Part shown: positions 9,516 to 18,889 of the stretch, in pieces
How the letters are laid out: every line of letters starts with the position of its first letter
How positions within the stretch are numbered: position 1 is the stretch's first letter
Source of the DNA: Slackia faecicanis
Lineage (GTDB): Bacteria; Actinomycetota; Coriobacteriia; Coriobacteriales; Eggerthellaceae
Direction of reading: 5' to 3'
DNA length: 64,000 nt
Assembly: GCF_003725295.1 (NCBI RefSeq)
Contig: NZ_QICB01000007.1
Location: 37,355-101,354, forward strand
Made by a program: the position numbers and the translations under genes
Notes under the pieces: model-generated
What the model was told of the DNA's origin: nothing
The model's database searches: none
The model's input: only the letters and a program-made list of their open reading frames with translations

Positions 9516-11216
9516 CTATGTCTGCTTCGATTCCGTTTCGTTGCGCGAATCGACGACCGAGATGCACTGGCGGAACTTGCGCGCGTGCACGGTCTTTTTG
9601 AACAGGGGCTTTGCGGCCTCGTCGACGAGCAGTTCCCTGAGGCAGGCGGTTTCCACCGCGTCTCCCTCGGCGGCGATGCGCTTGACGGAGTCTTTGACCA
9701 CCTGGTGCAGCGTTCCGAGCATCGAATGCACGGGCGCGGGGATCGAGGCGCCGGAATCGCGGTACGCCTGCACGATCGTCCTGATGCTCGCAAGCGACGC
9801 GTCGAATGCGGTCACCGCATCGGGGCAGGTCAAAAACGGCTTGAGGGCTTTGTAGACGGGTTTTGCCGCCTTGCTGGCCTCCTTCTCGTCGACCGTATGC
9901 TCGGCGTTGTCGGCCTGTACCGTTTCGAGGAATGCGTTCAGGTTCTCGCCGAGGCGCTTTCTGGAAACGGTCCAGTCCACGATGCGGTCCGCGTTCGCCG
10001 ATCCGTCGTTCTTGCCGCCGCGCTCGCTCGCGGCGCGCTTCGGCTCGCCGGCGTTGTTCGAGGGCGCCTTGCCATGCTGCGCAGGGTTTTCGGCTGCGGG
10101 CTCGCCCTGGGACGCGCGTGCGTTCTCGCGCGCGCCGTCGGCCTCGTGGGCGCTTTCGGCCGTCTGCATTGCGCCCTCGGTCGCCTTGGCGTTCTCGGCC
10201 GGCTGAGCCGCCCCGCGGTTCTTCGAACGCTTTCCGCGCCTGTTGCGTTTCGCGCCTTCGCCCGATGCGCCATCGCTTGCGCGGCTTGCGCCCGCGTCGT
10301 GCGCGTCGACGTTTTCGGAGCTCGCGGTCGCGGACTGCTCGCCATGCGTCGTCTCGCGGCGTTCGGCGTCTTCTTGCGTCTCTTCCGCGTTCTTGCGCGG
10401 CGCCGTCGCGCCGCGCTCGTCATCAAGGCGGAGCTCGTCCTGCGTGCCGGCGTGCTCGTCATGCGCGATATCGCCCTCGCGCGCGTCCTGGTTCGCTTGC
10501 GCGTTCGAGCGGCCCTTGCCGCCGCGTTTGCCGCGCCGGCGCTTCTTCTTGCGCGGCTCGGCGCCATCGTTCTCTTTTTCGGGTTTCAAGGCCACGTGTG
10601 CGCCTGCGAACGTCTCGGGCTCTTCCCCGTCGCTTTCGCAGCCTGCCGGCGCGTCGACGATGCGTTCGTCGGGCAGCCCGCTCAGCGCGCAGGGGCCCAG
10701 GCCGTGGATGCGCAGATGCTCTTCGTGGTCGACGATCATGAGATTCGCCACGCGGTCGTCGGTGCGGTAGCCGTTGATGTGGTGGATCTCGTGCTCGGTA
10801 TCGCCTTTGCGGAAATCGAGCCAGGCCATGGCCACCAGCATGGAGCGGTAGACGCGCTTCTTGTGGATGCGCCCGTCCTTGCCGCGCCCGCGGGAGTCTT
10901 CGGGCTTGTACATGATCTGGTAGCGGCCGTTCGCCAGGGTCATCTTCACGGGGTTGCCGTCGACGTGCTTGACGTTGCCTTTGTCGGACACCAGAAACGG
11001 CGTCATGCCGCAATAGATCTGGCGCCACTGCTCGGGCGTGGCCGACTCCAGGTAATCCACGGCGTCTTTGGCGCGCTTGAGCCTGCCCGAGCCGTTGACG
11101 CGCCAGCCGCTGGGGTGCAGCGAGATGCGGTCGTCGTCGCGGACGAACTCGACGGGGCGAAAGCCCTTGCAGTACAGCCAGATGATTTCGAAAAACGTGC
11201 GAATCGGGGAAGACAC
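9516..11216 (-). CDS. HNH-endonuclease-domain protein with long disordered linker
   Basis: A 566-residue protein starting at GTG (MSSPIRTFFEIIWLYCKGF) with AAAGGAG 5 nt upstream. Residues about 55-170 hold an NUMOD4/HNH-like unit: GNVKHVDGNPVKMTLANGRY followed by TEHEIHHINGYRTDDRV and LMIVDHEEHLRIHG, with the His-His, Asn and His expected of an HNH nuclease. A low-complexity charged region of roughly 270 residues rich in Ala, Glu, Lys, Arg and Asn follows (KKKRRRGKRGGKGRSN...). A helical domain of about 130 residues closes the protein. The first 35 residues carry a hydrophobic WLYCKGF segment. It stands alone between housekeeping genes. The N-terminal half resembles phage or intron HNH proteins; the whole architecture was not recognised. 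Confidence 0.75.
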   Translation of the reverse strand: MSSPIRTFFEIIWLYCKGFRPVEFVRDDDRISLHPSGWRVNGSGRLKRAKDAVDYLESATPEQWRQIYCGMTPFLVSDKGNVKHVDGNPVKMTLANGRYQIMYKPEDSRGRGKDGRIHKKRVYRSMLVAMAWLDFRKGDTEHEIHHINGYRTDDRVANLMIVDHEEHLRIHGLGPCALSGLPDERIVDAPAGCESDGEEPETFAGAHVALKPEKENDGAEPRKKKRRRGKRGGKGRSNAQANQDAREGDIAHDEHAGTQDELRLDDERGATAPRKNAEETQEDAERRETTHGEQSATASSENVDAHDAGASRASDGASGEGAKRNRRGKRSKNRGAAQPAENAKATEGAMQTAESAHEADGARENARASQGEPAAENPAQHGKAPSNNAGEPKRAASERGGKNDGSANADRIVDWTVSRKRLGENLNAFLETVQADNAEHTVDEKEASKAAKPVYKALKPFLTCPDAVTAFDASLASIRTIVQAYRDSGASIPAPVHSMLGTLHQVVKDSVKRIAAEGDAVETACLRELLVDEAAKPLFKKTVHARKFRQCISVVDSRNETESKQT

Positions 11217-11393
11217 CGATTCTCCTTTCGCGAGGTTGTGCGGAAAAACATCTATTGTACCGCCCCAGTGTGGCGGGGTCGTGGGTTTTCCGGGCCTGTT
11301 TCGCCTGCCGCTTGCCGCGCTGCCGTCTGTGCAGGTTGCGAACGACGGACGGGGCCGGCGCGTTTCGGGCTTTCGGACGCTACAATGGACGGC

Positions 11394-12746
11394 ATGGAAA
11401 AAAAGAAACGACATTACCCAGGAAACGGCGTCAAGCAGCAGAAAGGCCGCGCGCGGACGGGCATGCCCGCAGCGGCTCGCGGCCAGCGCGTGCGCATGAC
11501 CGAAGACGTCGCCCGCCGCGCCGAGGCCTCGAAGAACGCGAGCGCCCATAGCGCCCGCCGCGACGGGTTGTTCTGCCCGATCGACGGCCGCTGCGGCGGC
11601 TGCGAGCTGCTGCGCACGCCGTATCGCAAGCAGCTCAAGGAAAAGCAGGAGCGCATGGAGGCGCTGTTCGCCGACCTTTTGGGCGACGAAGCCGCGGTAA
11701 GCCCTATCGCGGGCATGCAGGATCCGCGCTATTACCGCAACAAGGTGGTTTCGCCGTACGTGGCGGTGTACGACCGCCGCGCGCGCAAGCGCCGCATTCT
11801 GTGCGGCATGTACGAGCGCGGAACGCACCGCGTGATCGATTCGCGCGAATGCTTGATCGAAAACCCCGAGGCCAAGCGCATCATTCTGACGGTGCGCGAG
11901 CTCATGGGCAATTTCGGCATGACGCCGTACGACGAAGACGCCGACACGGGCTTTTTGCGCCATGTGCAGGTGCGCGTGGGTCATACGTCGGGCGAGGTCA
12001 TGGTGACGCTGGTCACGCGCGAGGAAGATTTCCCCGCGTCGCGCTCGTTCGTGCGCGCGCTGAAGAAGGCGCATCCGTCGATCACCACGGTGGTGCAAAA
12101 CGTCAACACGCGCAAGACCAACGTGATCATGGGCGATAAGGAACGCACGCTGTACGGCCCCGGGTTCATCCTTGATTCGCTGTGCGGCCTGACGTTCCGC
12201 ATTTCGTCGAAATCGTTCTATCAGGTGAATTCCGACCAGACCGAGGTGCTGTACACGCGCGCGATCGAAATGGCTGGCCTGGCGGGCGACGAAACGGTGA
12301 TGGACGCGTACTGCGGCACGGGCACGATCGGCCTGGTGGCGGCACGCGGCGTGAACGGCGGCCCCGGCGCCGCGCGCGTGATCGGCGTGGAGGAGCGCCC
12401 CGACGCCGTGGCCGACGCGCGCAACAACGCGCGCCACAACGGCATCGACGCCGAATTCGTGGCGGCCGACGCCGGCGCGTTCATGCGCGATCTGGCCGCG
12501 CGCGGCGAAAGCCTCGACGTGCTGCTCATGGATCCGCCGCGCAGCGGTTCGACGCCCGATTTCCTCAAGGCGGCCTGCACGCTCGCGCCGCGCCGCATCG
12601 TCTATATTTCCTGCAATCCCGAAACGCAGGCGCGTGACGCCTCGTATCTGGTGGAGCACGGCTACCGCATCGTGGAAATGCAGCCCGTGGACATGTTCCC
12701 GCATACGCCGCACGTCGAAAACATCCTGGCGTTCGAGCGCGCGTAG
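11394..12746 (+). CDS. 23S rRNA (uracil-5-)-methyltransferase, RlmD/RumA type
   Basis: A 450-residue class I methyltransferase. It has an iron-sulfur Cys motif (CPIDGRCGGCELLRTPY, about residues 60-78, plus a later Cys in RECLIE), a SAM-binding motif MDAYCGTGTIGLVA, the catalytic-domain motif LLMDPPRSG, and the nucleophile Cys in RIVYISCNPETQARD. Enzymes of this family make m5U in 23S rRNA or tRNA (RlmD, RlmCD, TrmA-like); the exact target is not certain. There is no Shine-Dalgarno. TACAAT (11381-11386) ends 7 nt before this ATG, suggesting a leaderless start here. The ATG at 11385 lies inside the -10. Confidence 0.9.
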   Translation: MEKKKRHYPGNGVKQQKGRARTGMPAAARGQRVRMTEDVARRAEASKNASAHSARRDGLFCPIDGRCGGCELLRTPYRKQLKEKQERMEALFADLLGDEAAVSPIAGMQDPRYYRNKVVSPYVAVYDRRARKRRILCGMYERGTHRVIDSRECLIENPEAKRIILTVRELMGNFGMTPYDEDADTGFLRHVQVRVGHTSGEVMVTLVTREEDFPASRSFVRALKKAHPSITTVVQNVNTRKTNVIMGDKERTLYGPGFILDSLCGLTFRISSKSFYQVNSDQTEVLYTRAIEMAGLAGDETVMDAYCGTGTIGLVAARGVNGGPGAARVIGVEERPDAVADARNNARHNGIDAEFVAADAGAFMRDLAARGESLDVLLMDPPRSGSTPDFLKAACTLAPRRIVYISCNPETQARDASYLVEHGYRIVEMQPVDMFPHTPHVENILAFERA

Positions 12747-12787
12747 GCATGCCGGTTTTCGGATAGGTGAAGGAAGGGGTTTCAGCC

Positions 12788-13765
12788 ATGGCCGAACATC
12801 TCAGCGCCGCGATCGGCGCGACGCCTTTGATCAAGCTCGAAAAGCTCAGCGCCGAAGTGGGCGCGAATGTCTTCGTGAAATACGAGGCGGCTAATCCCGG
12901 CGGTTCGATCAAGGACCGCGCGGCGAAAAACATGATCGACGCGGCCGAGGCGCGCGGCACCATCGCCCCCGGCAAGAGCGTTCTCGTGGAGCCGACCAGC
13001 GGAAACACGGGCATCGGCATTGCCATGATCGGCGCCGCCCGCGGCTACGACGTTGTGCTCACCATGCCCGAATCCATGAGCAAGGAACGCCGAGCGCTTC
13101 TTGCCGCCTACGGCGCGAAGCTCGTGCTGACGCCTGCGGCCGAAGGCATGGTGGGCGCCGTGGCCGAGGCCGAGCGCATCGAGCGCGAAACCCCCGGCGC
13201 ATGGATCGTGGGCCAGTTCACGAACCCCGACAATCCGGCGGCCCACGAAAAGACGACCGGCCCCGAAATCAAGGCGGCTTTGGGCGGAGCGAACCCCGAT
13301 TACATCGTGGCGGCTGCAGGAACGGGCGGCACGGTTTCGGGTGTTGCGCATTTCTTCAACGGCCACGGCACGCAGAGCAAAAACGGCCTGGCCGCTCTGA
13401 CGGGCGAGCGCGTGTTCGTCTATGCGGTGGAACCCGACGAAAGCCCCTTGATCACGCAGGCCCTTGCGGGCGAAGATCCCACGCCCGCCGCGCATGGCAT
13501 TCAGGGCATCGGGGCGAATTTCATTCCCGAAACGCTCGACCTGGATGCCCTCGACGGCGCGATCCGCGTGAGCACCGACGAGGCCTACGACCAGGCCCGC
13601 TTCATGGCGACGCAGGAGGCGTTGCTGGTGGGCATTTCCAGCGGCGCCAACATCGCCGCCGTGCGCAAGCTGGTGCAGCAACACCCCGAGGCGAAGGGTT
13701 CGACCATCGTGACGTTCGCGGTGGATACCGGCGAGAGGTATCTTTCCACGCCGTTGTTCGCGTAG
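12788..13765 (+). CDS. cysK: Cysteine synthase (O-acetylserine sulfhydrylase)
   Basis: A 325-residue PLP enzyme of fold type II. The PLP Lys is in NPGGSIKDRAAKNMI (about residue 42). The Asn-Thr loop PTSGNTGIGIAM, the phosphate-binding GTGGTVSGVA and the C-terminal GISSGANIAAV are all present. It makes cysteine from O-acetylserine and sulfide. GAAGGAAGGGG precedes the ATG, 41 bp after the rRNA methyltransferase, so the two may share a transcript. It is closer to CysK than to cystathionine beta-synthase because no regulatory domain is attached. Confidence 0.94.
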   Translation: MAEHLSAAIGATPLIKLEKLSAEVGANVFVKYEAANPGGSIKDRAAKNMIDAAEARGTIAPGKSVLVEPTSGNTGIGIAMIGAARGYDVVLTMPESMSKERRALLAAYGAKLVLTPAAEGMVGAVAEAERIERETPGAWIVGQFTNPDNPAAHEKTTGPEIKAALGGANPDYIVAAAGTGGTVSGVAHFFNGHGTQSKNGLAALTGERVFVYAVEPDESPLITQALAGEDPTPAAHGIQGIGANFIPETLDLDALDGAIRVSTDEAYDQARFMATQEALLVGISSGANIAAVRKLVQQHPEAKGSTIVTFAVDTGERYLSTPLFA

Positions 13766-13798
13766 CCCGATCGCGCCCGACGCATCGCACGATCATGC

Positions 13799-13827
13799 CG
13801 CAGGCCGCTCGATTCGGGCGGCCTGCG
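13799..13827 (+). terminator. Probable terminator after cysK
   Basis: A perfect 10-bp GC stem (CGCAGGCCGC at 13799-13808, GCGGCCTGCG at 13818-13827) followed by TTGTTAT. The T tract is weak. Confidence 0.55.
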
Positions 13828-14003
13828 TTGTTATGCGGCACCCACGAGGCTGTCGATGCCGCAATTCGGAAATAACACGCTATAAGAAACTCAAAATCCC
13901 TTGGTGGATTAGAGTAAATAGATTACAAAGTTGTTATTAGCTAGCTACATATAAAAAAGATTGCTGATTCAAATAATAAAGAAAGTATCGAAAGGTAATT
14001 AAT

Positions 14004-14654
14004 ATGGCTGACATGGCAGAAGATATGAAAATCGACGTGATTCTTGCAAGTGGAAGCCCCCGCCGCAGCGAGCTTTTGGCGCGCGAAGGCGTGCCGTTCA
14101 CGGTGCGCGTGTCCCAGGCGGACGAAACGCTCGACGCCGACCTGCTCAGCCAGCCCGAAGAGGCCGCGAAAAAACTTGCCGAGCGCAAGGCCCGCGCCGT
14201 GGTGGAAGACGTGCTCAACGAAGGCTACGAAGGCATGGCCATGGTGGTCGGCGCCGACACCATGGTGGTGGCCGACAGCACGATCTACGGCAAGCCGGTC
14301 GACGAGGCCGACGCCCATCGCATTCTGGATGAGCTGTCGGGCAGGGCGCACCAGGTCATCACCGGCGTGTCGGTATGGCTGGTGGGCGCGCCCGCGGGCG
14401 AGCAGGACATCTCGCTGGCGTTTCGTTCGTTCGCGGAAACGAGCCACGTGCTGTTCAAGGCGCTCGACGACGAGCTGATCGAGCGCTATATCGCTACGGG
14501 CGAGCCGATGGACAAGGCGGGCGCCTACGGCGTGCAGGGCCTCGGCGGCGAAATGCTCGTCGAGCGCGTTTCGGGCGATTTCGACAACGTGGTCGGCCTG
14601 CCGGTGAAGCGCCTGATCGCGGAATTCGCCGAATTCTTCGAGGCGGCGAAATAG
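14004..14654 (+). CDS. Maf-like nucleoside triphosphate pyrophosphatase
   Basis: A 216-residue Maf/HAM1-fold protein with the family signature LASGSPRRSELLAREGVPF (residues 15-33), the catalytic region VVGADTMVV and the YGKP and DKAGAYGVQG segments. Such enzymes hydrolyse dTTP/UTP or modified nucleotides to monophosphate and pyrophosphate. The 200 bp before it are AT-rich and carry a GAAAGG Shine-Dalgarno. tilS begins 1 bp after its stop, so the two are co-transcribed. Confidence 0.92.
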   Translation: MADMAEDMKIDVILASGSPRRSELLAREGVPFTVRVSQADETLDADLLSQPEEAAKKLAERKARAVVEDVLNEGYEGMAMVVGADTMVVADSTIYGKPVDEADAHRILDELSGRAHQVITGVSVWLVGAPAGEQDISLAFRSFAETSHVLFKALDDELIERYIATGEPMDKAGAYGVQGLGGEMLVERVSGDFDNVVGLPVKRLIAEFAEFFEAAK

Positions 14655-14655
14655 T

Positions 14656-15768
14656 ATGGCGCACGCAACCGAAGCTCCGACGCGCCGCGCGCAGGACGTT
14701 TTCTCCTGCGTCGAGCGCACCATGGCCGAGCGCGCCATGGCCACGCGCGACAATGTCGTGCTGCTCATGGTGAGCGGCGGATCCGACAGCACCGCGCTTG
14801 CGTATCTGGCCGCCGACCTGGTGGCGGCGGGGCGTCTGGGCGGGCTTGCCATGCTGCACGTCAACCACCGCCTGCGCGGGGCCGCATCCGACGGCGATGC
14901 CGCTTTTGTTTCCATGCTGGCCGAAAGCCTGGGCATTCCGCTGTTCGTGTGCGATGTGGACGTGGCGCAGCTTGTGCGCTCGACGGGCGGCAACATGGAG
15001 GCCATCGCGCGCGCCGAGCGGTACCGCGCCGCGCGCGAGGCGCTTGAAAGCACCTGCCGTTACATGGGTTTTCCCTTCGAGGCCGGGCGAATTTTCACGG
15101 CGCATACGGCCGACGACCGCGTCGAGAACTTCTACATGCGCTCGATCGTGGGCACGGGCCCTGGCGGATTCCGCTCGATGGAGCACAGCGCGCTCATCGA
15201 AGGGTGCCGCGTATGCCGCCCCTTGCTCGAAACGGGCCGCGACGATTTGCGCGCATTCATCGAGACGCGCCCCGAGGCGGTGCGTGACGAAGCGGGCGCG
15301 CTGTGGCGCGAGGATGCCACGAACGCCGACACCGACCGTTTCCGCGCGTTCGTGCGCCACGAAATAGTCCCGCGGGCGAAGGAGCGCAATCCGCGCCTGC
15401 TTGAAACCCTGACGCGCACGATGAATCTCATCGCCGACGAAGACGACATGCTGACGGCGCAGGCGCGCGAGCTGGTGCTGCGTTGCGTCACGCCGCTCGG
15501 CCCGTCGCCCGCCGAAGGCTTTCTCGCGGCGCCCGAGCTGGCCGAAGCGCCTGCGCCTCTTGTCCGCCGCGCAATCGATCGCGTGCTCACGCTGGCGCTC
15601 GGGGCGGATGCGCGCATCGAAAGCGCGTCGATCGAGGCATGCATCGCGGGCCTGGGCGCAAGCGGATATGTGACGAATATCCAGGGCGACCTGGCCGTTT
15701 CGTACAACAAACAGGGCTTGCGCATCGAGCCCATGAGCGCGTTTCGTGCCCGCCGCAAAAAGGCGTAG
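14656..15768 (+). CDS. tilS: tRNA(Ile)-lysidine synthetase
   Basis: A 370-residue PP-loop ATPase with the ATP-binding P-loop SGGSDSTALAY (about residues 40-50), LHVNHRLRGAASDGD, and the family segment HTADDRVENFYMRSIVGTG. It attaches lysine to C34 of the AUA-reading tRNA-Ile, an essential step. The C-terminal part is shorter than in E. coli TilS, as in many Gram-positive-type versions. It directly follows maf. Two GC hairpins (15802-15823 and 15865-15890) separate it from the next gene. Confidence 0.93.
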   Translation: MAHATEAPTRRAQDVFSCVERTMAERAMATRDNVVLLMVSGGSDSTALAYLAADLVAAGRLGGLAMLHVNHRLRGAASDGDAAFVSMLAESLGIPLFVCDVDVAQLVRSTGGNMEAIARAERYRAAREALESTCRYMGFPFEAGRIFTAHTADDRVENFYMRSIVGTGPGGFRSMEHSALIEGCRVCRPLLETGRDDLRAFIETRPEAVRDEAGALWREDATNADTDRFRAFVRHEIVPRAKERNPRLLETLTRTMNLIADEDDMLTAQARELVLRCVTPLGPSPAEGFLAAPELAEAPAPLVRRAIDRVLTLALGADARIESASIEACIAGLGASGYVTNIQGDLAVSYNKQGLRIEPMSAFRARRKKA

Positions 15769-15801
15769 CGCGCGGGGCAATCTAGTTTCTTTACGTTGAA
15801 A

Positions 15802-15890
15802 GCGGCGGTCCTTGCACCGCCGCGCGCGGTTTCCGTAATATCCGAAACGGAAAAGAGAACGAGGCGCGACCCGGGCTTGCTCGGGTCGCG
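15802..15890 (+). terminator. Two GC hairpins between tilS and the MBL gene
   Basis: The first stem is GCGGCGGT (15802-15809) with ACCGCCGC (15816-15823). The second is CGCGACCCG (15865-15873) with CGGGTCGCG (15882-15890). Neither has a T tract; they may slow or end transcription, or stabilise mRNA ends. Confidence 0.4.
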
Positions 15891-15906
15891 GGCAAGCGAG
15901 GTCGGT

Positions 15907-16944
15907 ATGGCTGATTGCGAACAGGAGGCGAGCCTGCGCGCGGGCGAGCGATGGCAGCAGATCCATCGCGCTCCGAACGTCTACGCGGTGCAGGTTCCTT
16001 TCACGAATATCTCGACGTCCGAAACGAACGTCTACGTGGTGGAAGACGAAGGCGAGGTGCTCGTGGTGGACACGGGCGCTCCGACCGACGAAGGATCCGC
16101 GGTCCTGGCACGCGCGTTCGACGAGATAGGCGTCGACCCCGCCTGCGCGTCGTTTTTCCTGACGCATCTGCATATGGACCATGCGGGCCTTGTCGACCGG
16201 CTGGTTCCGCAGGATGCGCCGCTGTATGTGAACCGCGTCGACTTCGACCTGATGCTCGACGCGAACGACCCGGTTTTCTGGAGCCGCGTCGAGCGCCGCG
16301 TGATGGCCGAAGGCGTGCCGCCCGAGCGGGCGCGCCTGTATTGCCGCGAAGGCCGCTACGGCACGGGCATCGACAGCTTCAAGGCCGAAGGCCGCAACCT
16401 GCGCTTCGTCGAAGACGGCGACGCGATCGCCGTGGGGCGCCATGTCCTGCGCGTGGTTTCCACGGCGGGGCACACGCCCGGCCACCAGTCGCTTTTCCAC
16501 GAAGAATCGGGCCTGTTCTTCGTGGGCGACCATATTCTGTTCGTGATATCGCCCGGCCTCGGCTTCAGGCCCGATTCGGCCGATTCGGTGGCGGTGTATC
16601 TGGGCAACGTGGCCAAGATGTTCGATATGCCCATCAGCCGCCTGCTGGTTTCCCACGGCGATTTGCGCGACGGGTGGCGCGAACGCGCGCAATGGCTGCT
16701 CGACCACCATGCCAGGCGCCTGCAGCGCGCGGTGGATTTCGTGCGCGAGCACCCGGGCGCCATAGGGGCCGAGGTCATTCGCGGCCTCAAATGGAACGTC
16801 CCTTACGAATGGGAGGACATTTCCACCGCGCAGAAATGGTGCATCCTGGAAAGCGGCATGCTGATCTTGGAGCATCAGGTGCGCGAGGGCCTGATCATGC
16901 GCGAGTGCGACGAGCAGGGCATCTATCGCTACTACGCGGCATAG
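15907..16944 (+). CDS. MBL-fold metallo-hydrolase
   Basis: A 345-residue metallo-beta-lactamase-fold protein with the zinc motif THLHMDHAG (about residues 82-90), a further His in TAGHTPGHQ and the bridging Asp in FVGDHILF. The C-terminal 100 residues are helical and resemble the winged-helix-like extension of glyoxalase/LACTB2-type members. The substrate is unknown. The ATG at 15907 follows GCGAGG; the longer frame upstream runs through the hairpins and is rejected. A strong terminator follows. Confidence 0.87.
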   Translation: MADCEQEASLRAGERWQQIHRAPNVYAVQVPFTNISTSETNVYVVEDEGEVLVVDTGAPTDEGSAVLARAFDEIGVDPACASFFLTHLHMDHAGLVDRLVPQDAPLYVNRVDFDLMLDANDPVFWSRVERRVMAEGVPPERARLYCREGRYGTGIDSFKAEGRNLRFVEDGDAIAVGRHVLRVVSTAGHTPGHQSLFHEESGLFFVGDHILFVISPGLGFRPDSADSVAVYLGNVAKMFDMPISRLLVSHGDLRDGWRERAQWLLDHHARRLQRAVDFVREHPGAIGAEVIRGLKWNVPYEWEDISTAQKWCILESGMLILEHQVREGLIMRECDEQGIYRYYAA

Positions 16945-16955
16945 CGTCCGTTTCG

Positions 16956-16991
16956 AAACGGCAGAGGGCTTCGGCGCCTCTGCCGTTTTTT
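16956..16991 (+). terminator. Rho-independent terminator after the MBL gene
   Basis: A perfect 12-bp stem (AAACGGCAGAGG at 16956-16967, CCTCTGCCGTTT at 16977-16988) and six T. Confidence 0.92.
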
Positions 16992-17080
16992 CATGCGCGG
17001 GCCAGGGCGGACGTCGGTCTTGGCGCGGCTGCAGAGGCGTCGGTCGTGTCGCGGCCGTATAGAGGCCGGCTTCAGGATAG

Positions 17081-17116
17081 AAAAAGACCCCGGAAAGCGT
17101 TGCCTTCCGGGGTCTT
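17081..17116 (-). terminator. Rho-independent terminator of the Na+ symporter gene
   Basis: Read on the minus strand, a perfect 12-bp stem (17105-17116 with 17084-17095, core AAGACCCCGGAA) ends in five T. It lies about 90 bp past the stop of the gene at 17203. Confidence 0.88.
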
Positions 17117-17202
17117 CGACATGCTATGCGCTGCGTGTCGCGTCGCCGATGCGGTCGCGCGCAGCAACGCATGTGCGAGGCGCGCGGCCGCGGGACGCTT
17201 CG

Positions 17203-18618
17203 TTAACCGAACCAGATCTGGAACTTCGGCACGTAGCCCATGATGAAGATGATGACCATCAGCACGGGGATGCAGTACTTGATCCAGAAGAAGCTCCATG
17301 CGGGGAACTTCATGCCGGAGCCTGCGTCGGCCTCGGCCTTGAAGTTCTTCCAGCCCCAGCCGTAGCGGCTCGTGCAGAACAGCACGTACAGCAGGCCGCC
17401 CAGCGGCAGGATGTTGTTCGACACGATGAAGTCTTCGAGGCCCTGGATGTCGCCGATGCCGGGAATCTGGAAGCCGCTCCACACGTTCATGCCCAGGATG
17501 CAGGGCAGCGACAAGATGACGATCGCCACGGCGTTGATGGCCACGGCCTTCTTGCGCGAGATACCCCACTGGTCCATGGCGAAGGCGATGATGTTCTCGA
17601 ACACGCCGATGACGGTGGACAGCGCCGCGAAGCTCATGAAGATGAAGAACAGCGTTCCCCACAGCTGGCCGAGCCACATCTGGTTGAACACGCTGGGCAG
17701 CGTGACGAACACCAGGTTGGGGCCGGAGTCGGGGCTGACGCCGAACGAGAAGCAGGCGGGGAAGATGATCAGGCCCGCGAGCAGCGAGATCAGGGTGGAC
17801 AGGCCCGCGACCGAGATGGCCTCGCCCGTCAGGCGGCGGTCACGGCCGATGTAGCTGCCGAAGATGGCCATGCCCGATGCGCCGATGGACAGCGTGAAGA
17901 ACGCCTGTCCCATGGCCGCGTACACGGCGTCGCCGAAGGTGCCCATCTGTTCGGCCACGGTGTCGCCCGCGAACAGGCGCGAGAAGTCGGGCAGCAGGTA
18001 GAAGGCGATGCCTTCGCCGGAGTTGGGCAGCAGCAGGCTGTTGACGGCAAGGATGAGGATGGCCACGAACAGGCAGGCCATCATGACCTTGGTGATTCGC
18101 TCGACGCCTTTCTGCAGGCCCATGCCGCAGATGCCGAAGCCGATCAGGCAGATGAGCAGCAGCCAACCGAACATCTGCAGCGGATCGGCCTGCAGGGCGG
18201 CGAACACGCTGCCCGTGTTGTCAGGCGCCACGCCGTTAAGCTGGCCGGTGCCCATCTTGAACGCGTAGGCCACCATCCAGCCGGCCACCGTGGTGTAGAA
18301 CATCATGAGGATGTAGTTGCCGGCGATGGCGAACCATTTGTACAGGTGCCATTTCGTGTCTTTAGGCTCGAGGATGTTGAAGCTTCGCGCGCAGCTTTTC
18401 TGCGACGCGCGGCCGACCGAGAATTCCATGACCAGGATGGGCAGGCCCAGGATGGCCAGGAAGAGCAGGTACAGCAGCACGAACGCGGCGCCGCCGTATT
18501 CGCCGGTGACGTAGGGGAAGCGCCAGACGTTTCCGAGGCCGATGGCGCAGCCGGCCGAGATGAGGATGAATCCGATGCGCGATGCGAATTTCTCGCGCGA
18601 CGGTTGCGGTTCGCTCAT
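17203..18618 (-). CDS. Sodium-dependent transporter (SNF/NSS family)
   Basis: A 471-residue membrane protein of the neurotransmitter:sodium symporter family. TM1 is GFILISAGCAIGLGNVWRFPYV, whose GLGNVWRFPY is the unwound Na+/substrate-binding core. About eleven further membrane segments follow. The bacterial members with 11 or 12 TMs take up amino acids with Na+; tryptophan, tyrosine and leucine transporters are known relatives. The start used here is the ATG of MSEPQPSREKF; an upstream ATG seven codons earlier has no better Shine-Dalgarno. It is a single gene on the minus strand. Confidence 0.92.
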   Translation of the reverse strand: MSEPQPSREKFASRIGFILISAGCAIGLGNVWRFPYVTGEYGGAAFVLLYLLFLAILGLPILVMEFSVGRASQKSCARSFNILEPKDTKWHLYKWFAIAGNYILMMFYTTVAGWMVAYAFKMGTGQLNGVAPDNTGSVFAALQADPLQMFGWLLLICLIGFGICGMGLQKGVERITKVMMACLFVAILILAVNSLLLPNSGEGIAFYLLPDFSRLFAGDTVAEQMGTFGDAVYAAMGQAFFTLSIGASGMAIFGSYIGRDRRLTGEAISVAGLSTLISLLAGLIIFPACFSFGVSPDSGPNLVFVTLPSVFNQMWLGQLWGTLFFIFMSFAALSTVIGVFENIIAFAMDQWGISRKKAVAINAVAIVILSLPCILGMNVWSGFQIPGIGDIQGLEDFIVSNNILPLGGLLYVLFCTSRYGWGWKNFKAEADAGSGMKFPAWSFFWIKYCIPVLMVIIFIMGYVPKFQIWFG

Positions 18619-18889
18619 GGTAGCTCGCTTTCTTCGCACGCGCCGCAGACGGGCGCGTCTCTTTCACGTGGTCGGCACATTATAGTGGAAAAGCGCCGCA
18701 GGTCGGCATGGGGAATGACGAAGCGGTAGACGGTACGGCATGCGATAGCCGCTCGTGGGCGTTCTTTGGCGAATGGCGGCCGTCCGTGCAGCTTCGGGTG
18801 CGGTTACGCTACATCGTGATAAAGTGTCGCTGAAAGCGTATGCTTATGCATCCGCATCGAAATCCGTTTTCAGCAAGGAGGCTTTCGGC

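Noticed and set aside
9363..11384. Long plus-strand extension upstream of the rlmD-like gene
   Set aside because: It is the antisense of the HNH protein. The methyltransferase homology starts only after 11394, next to a -10 box.
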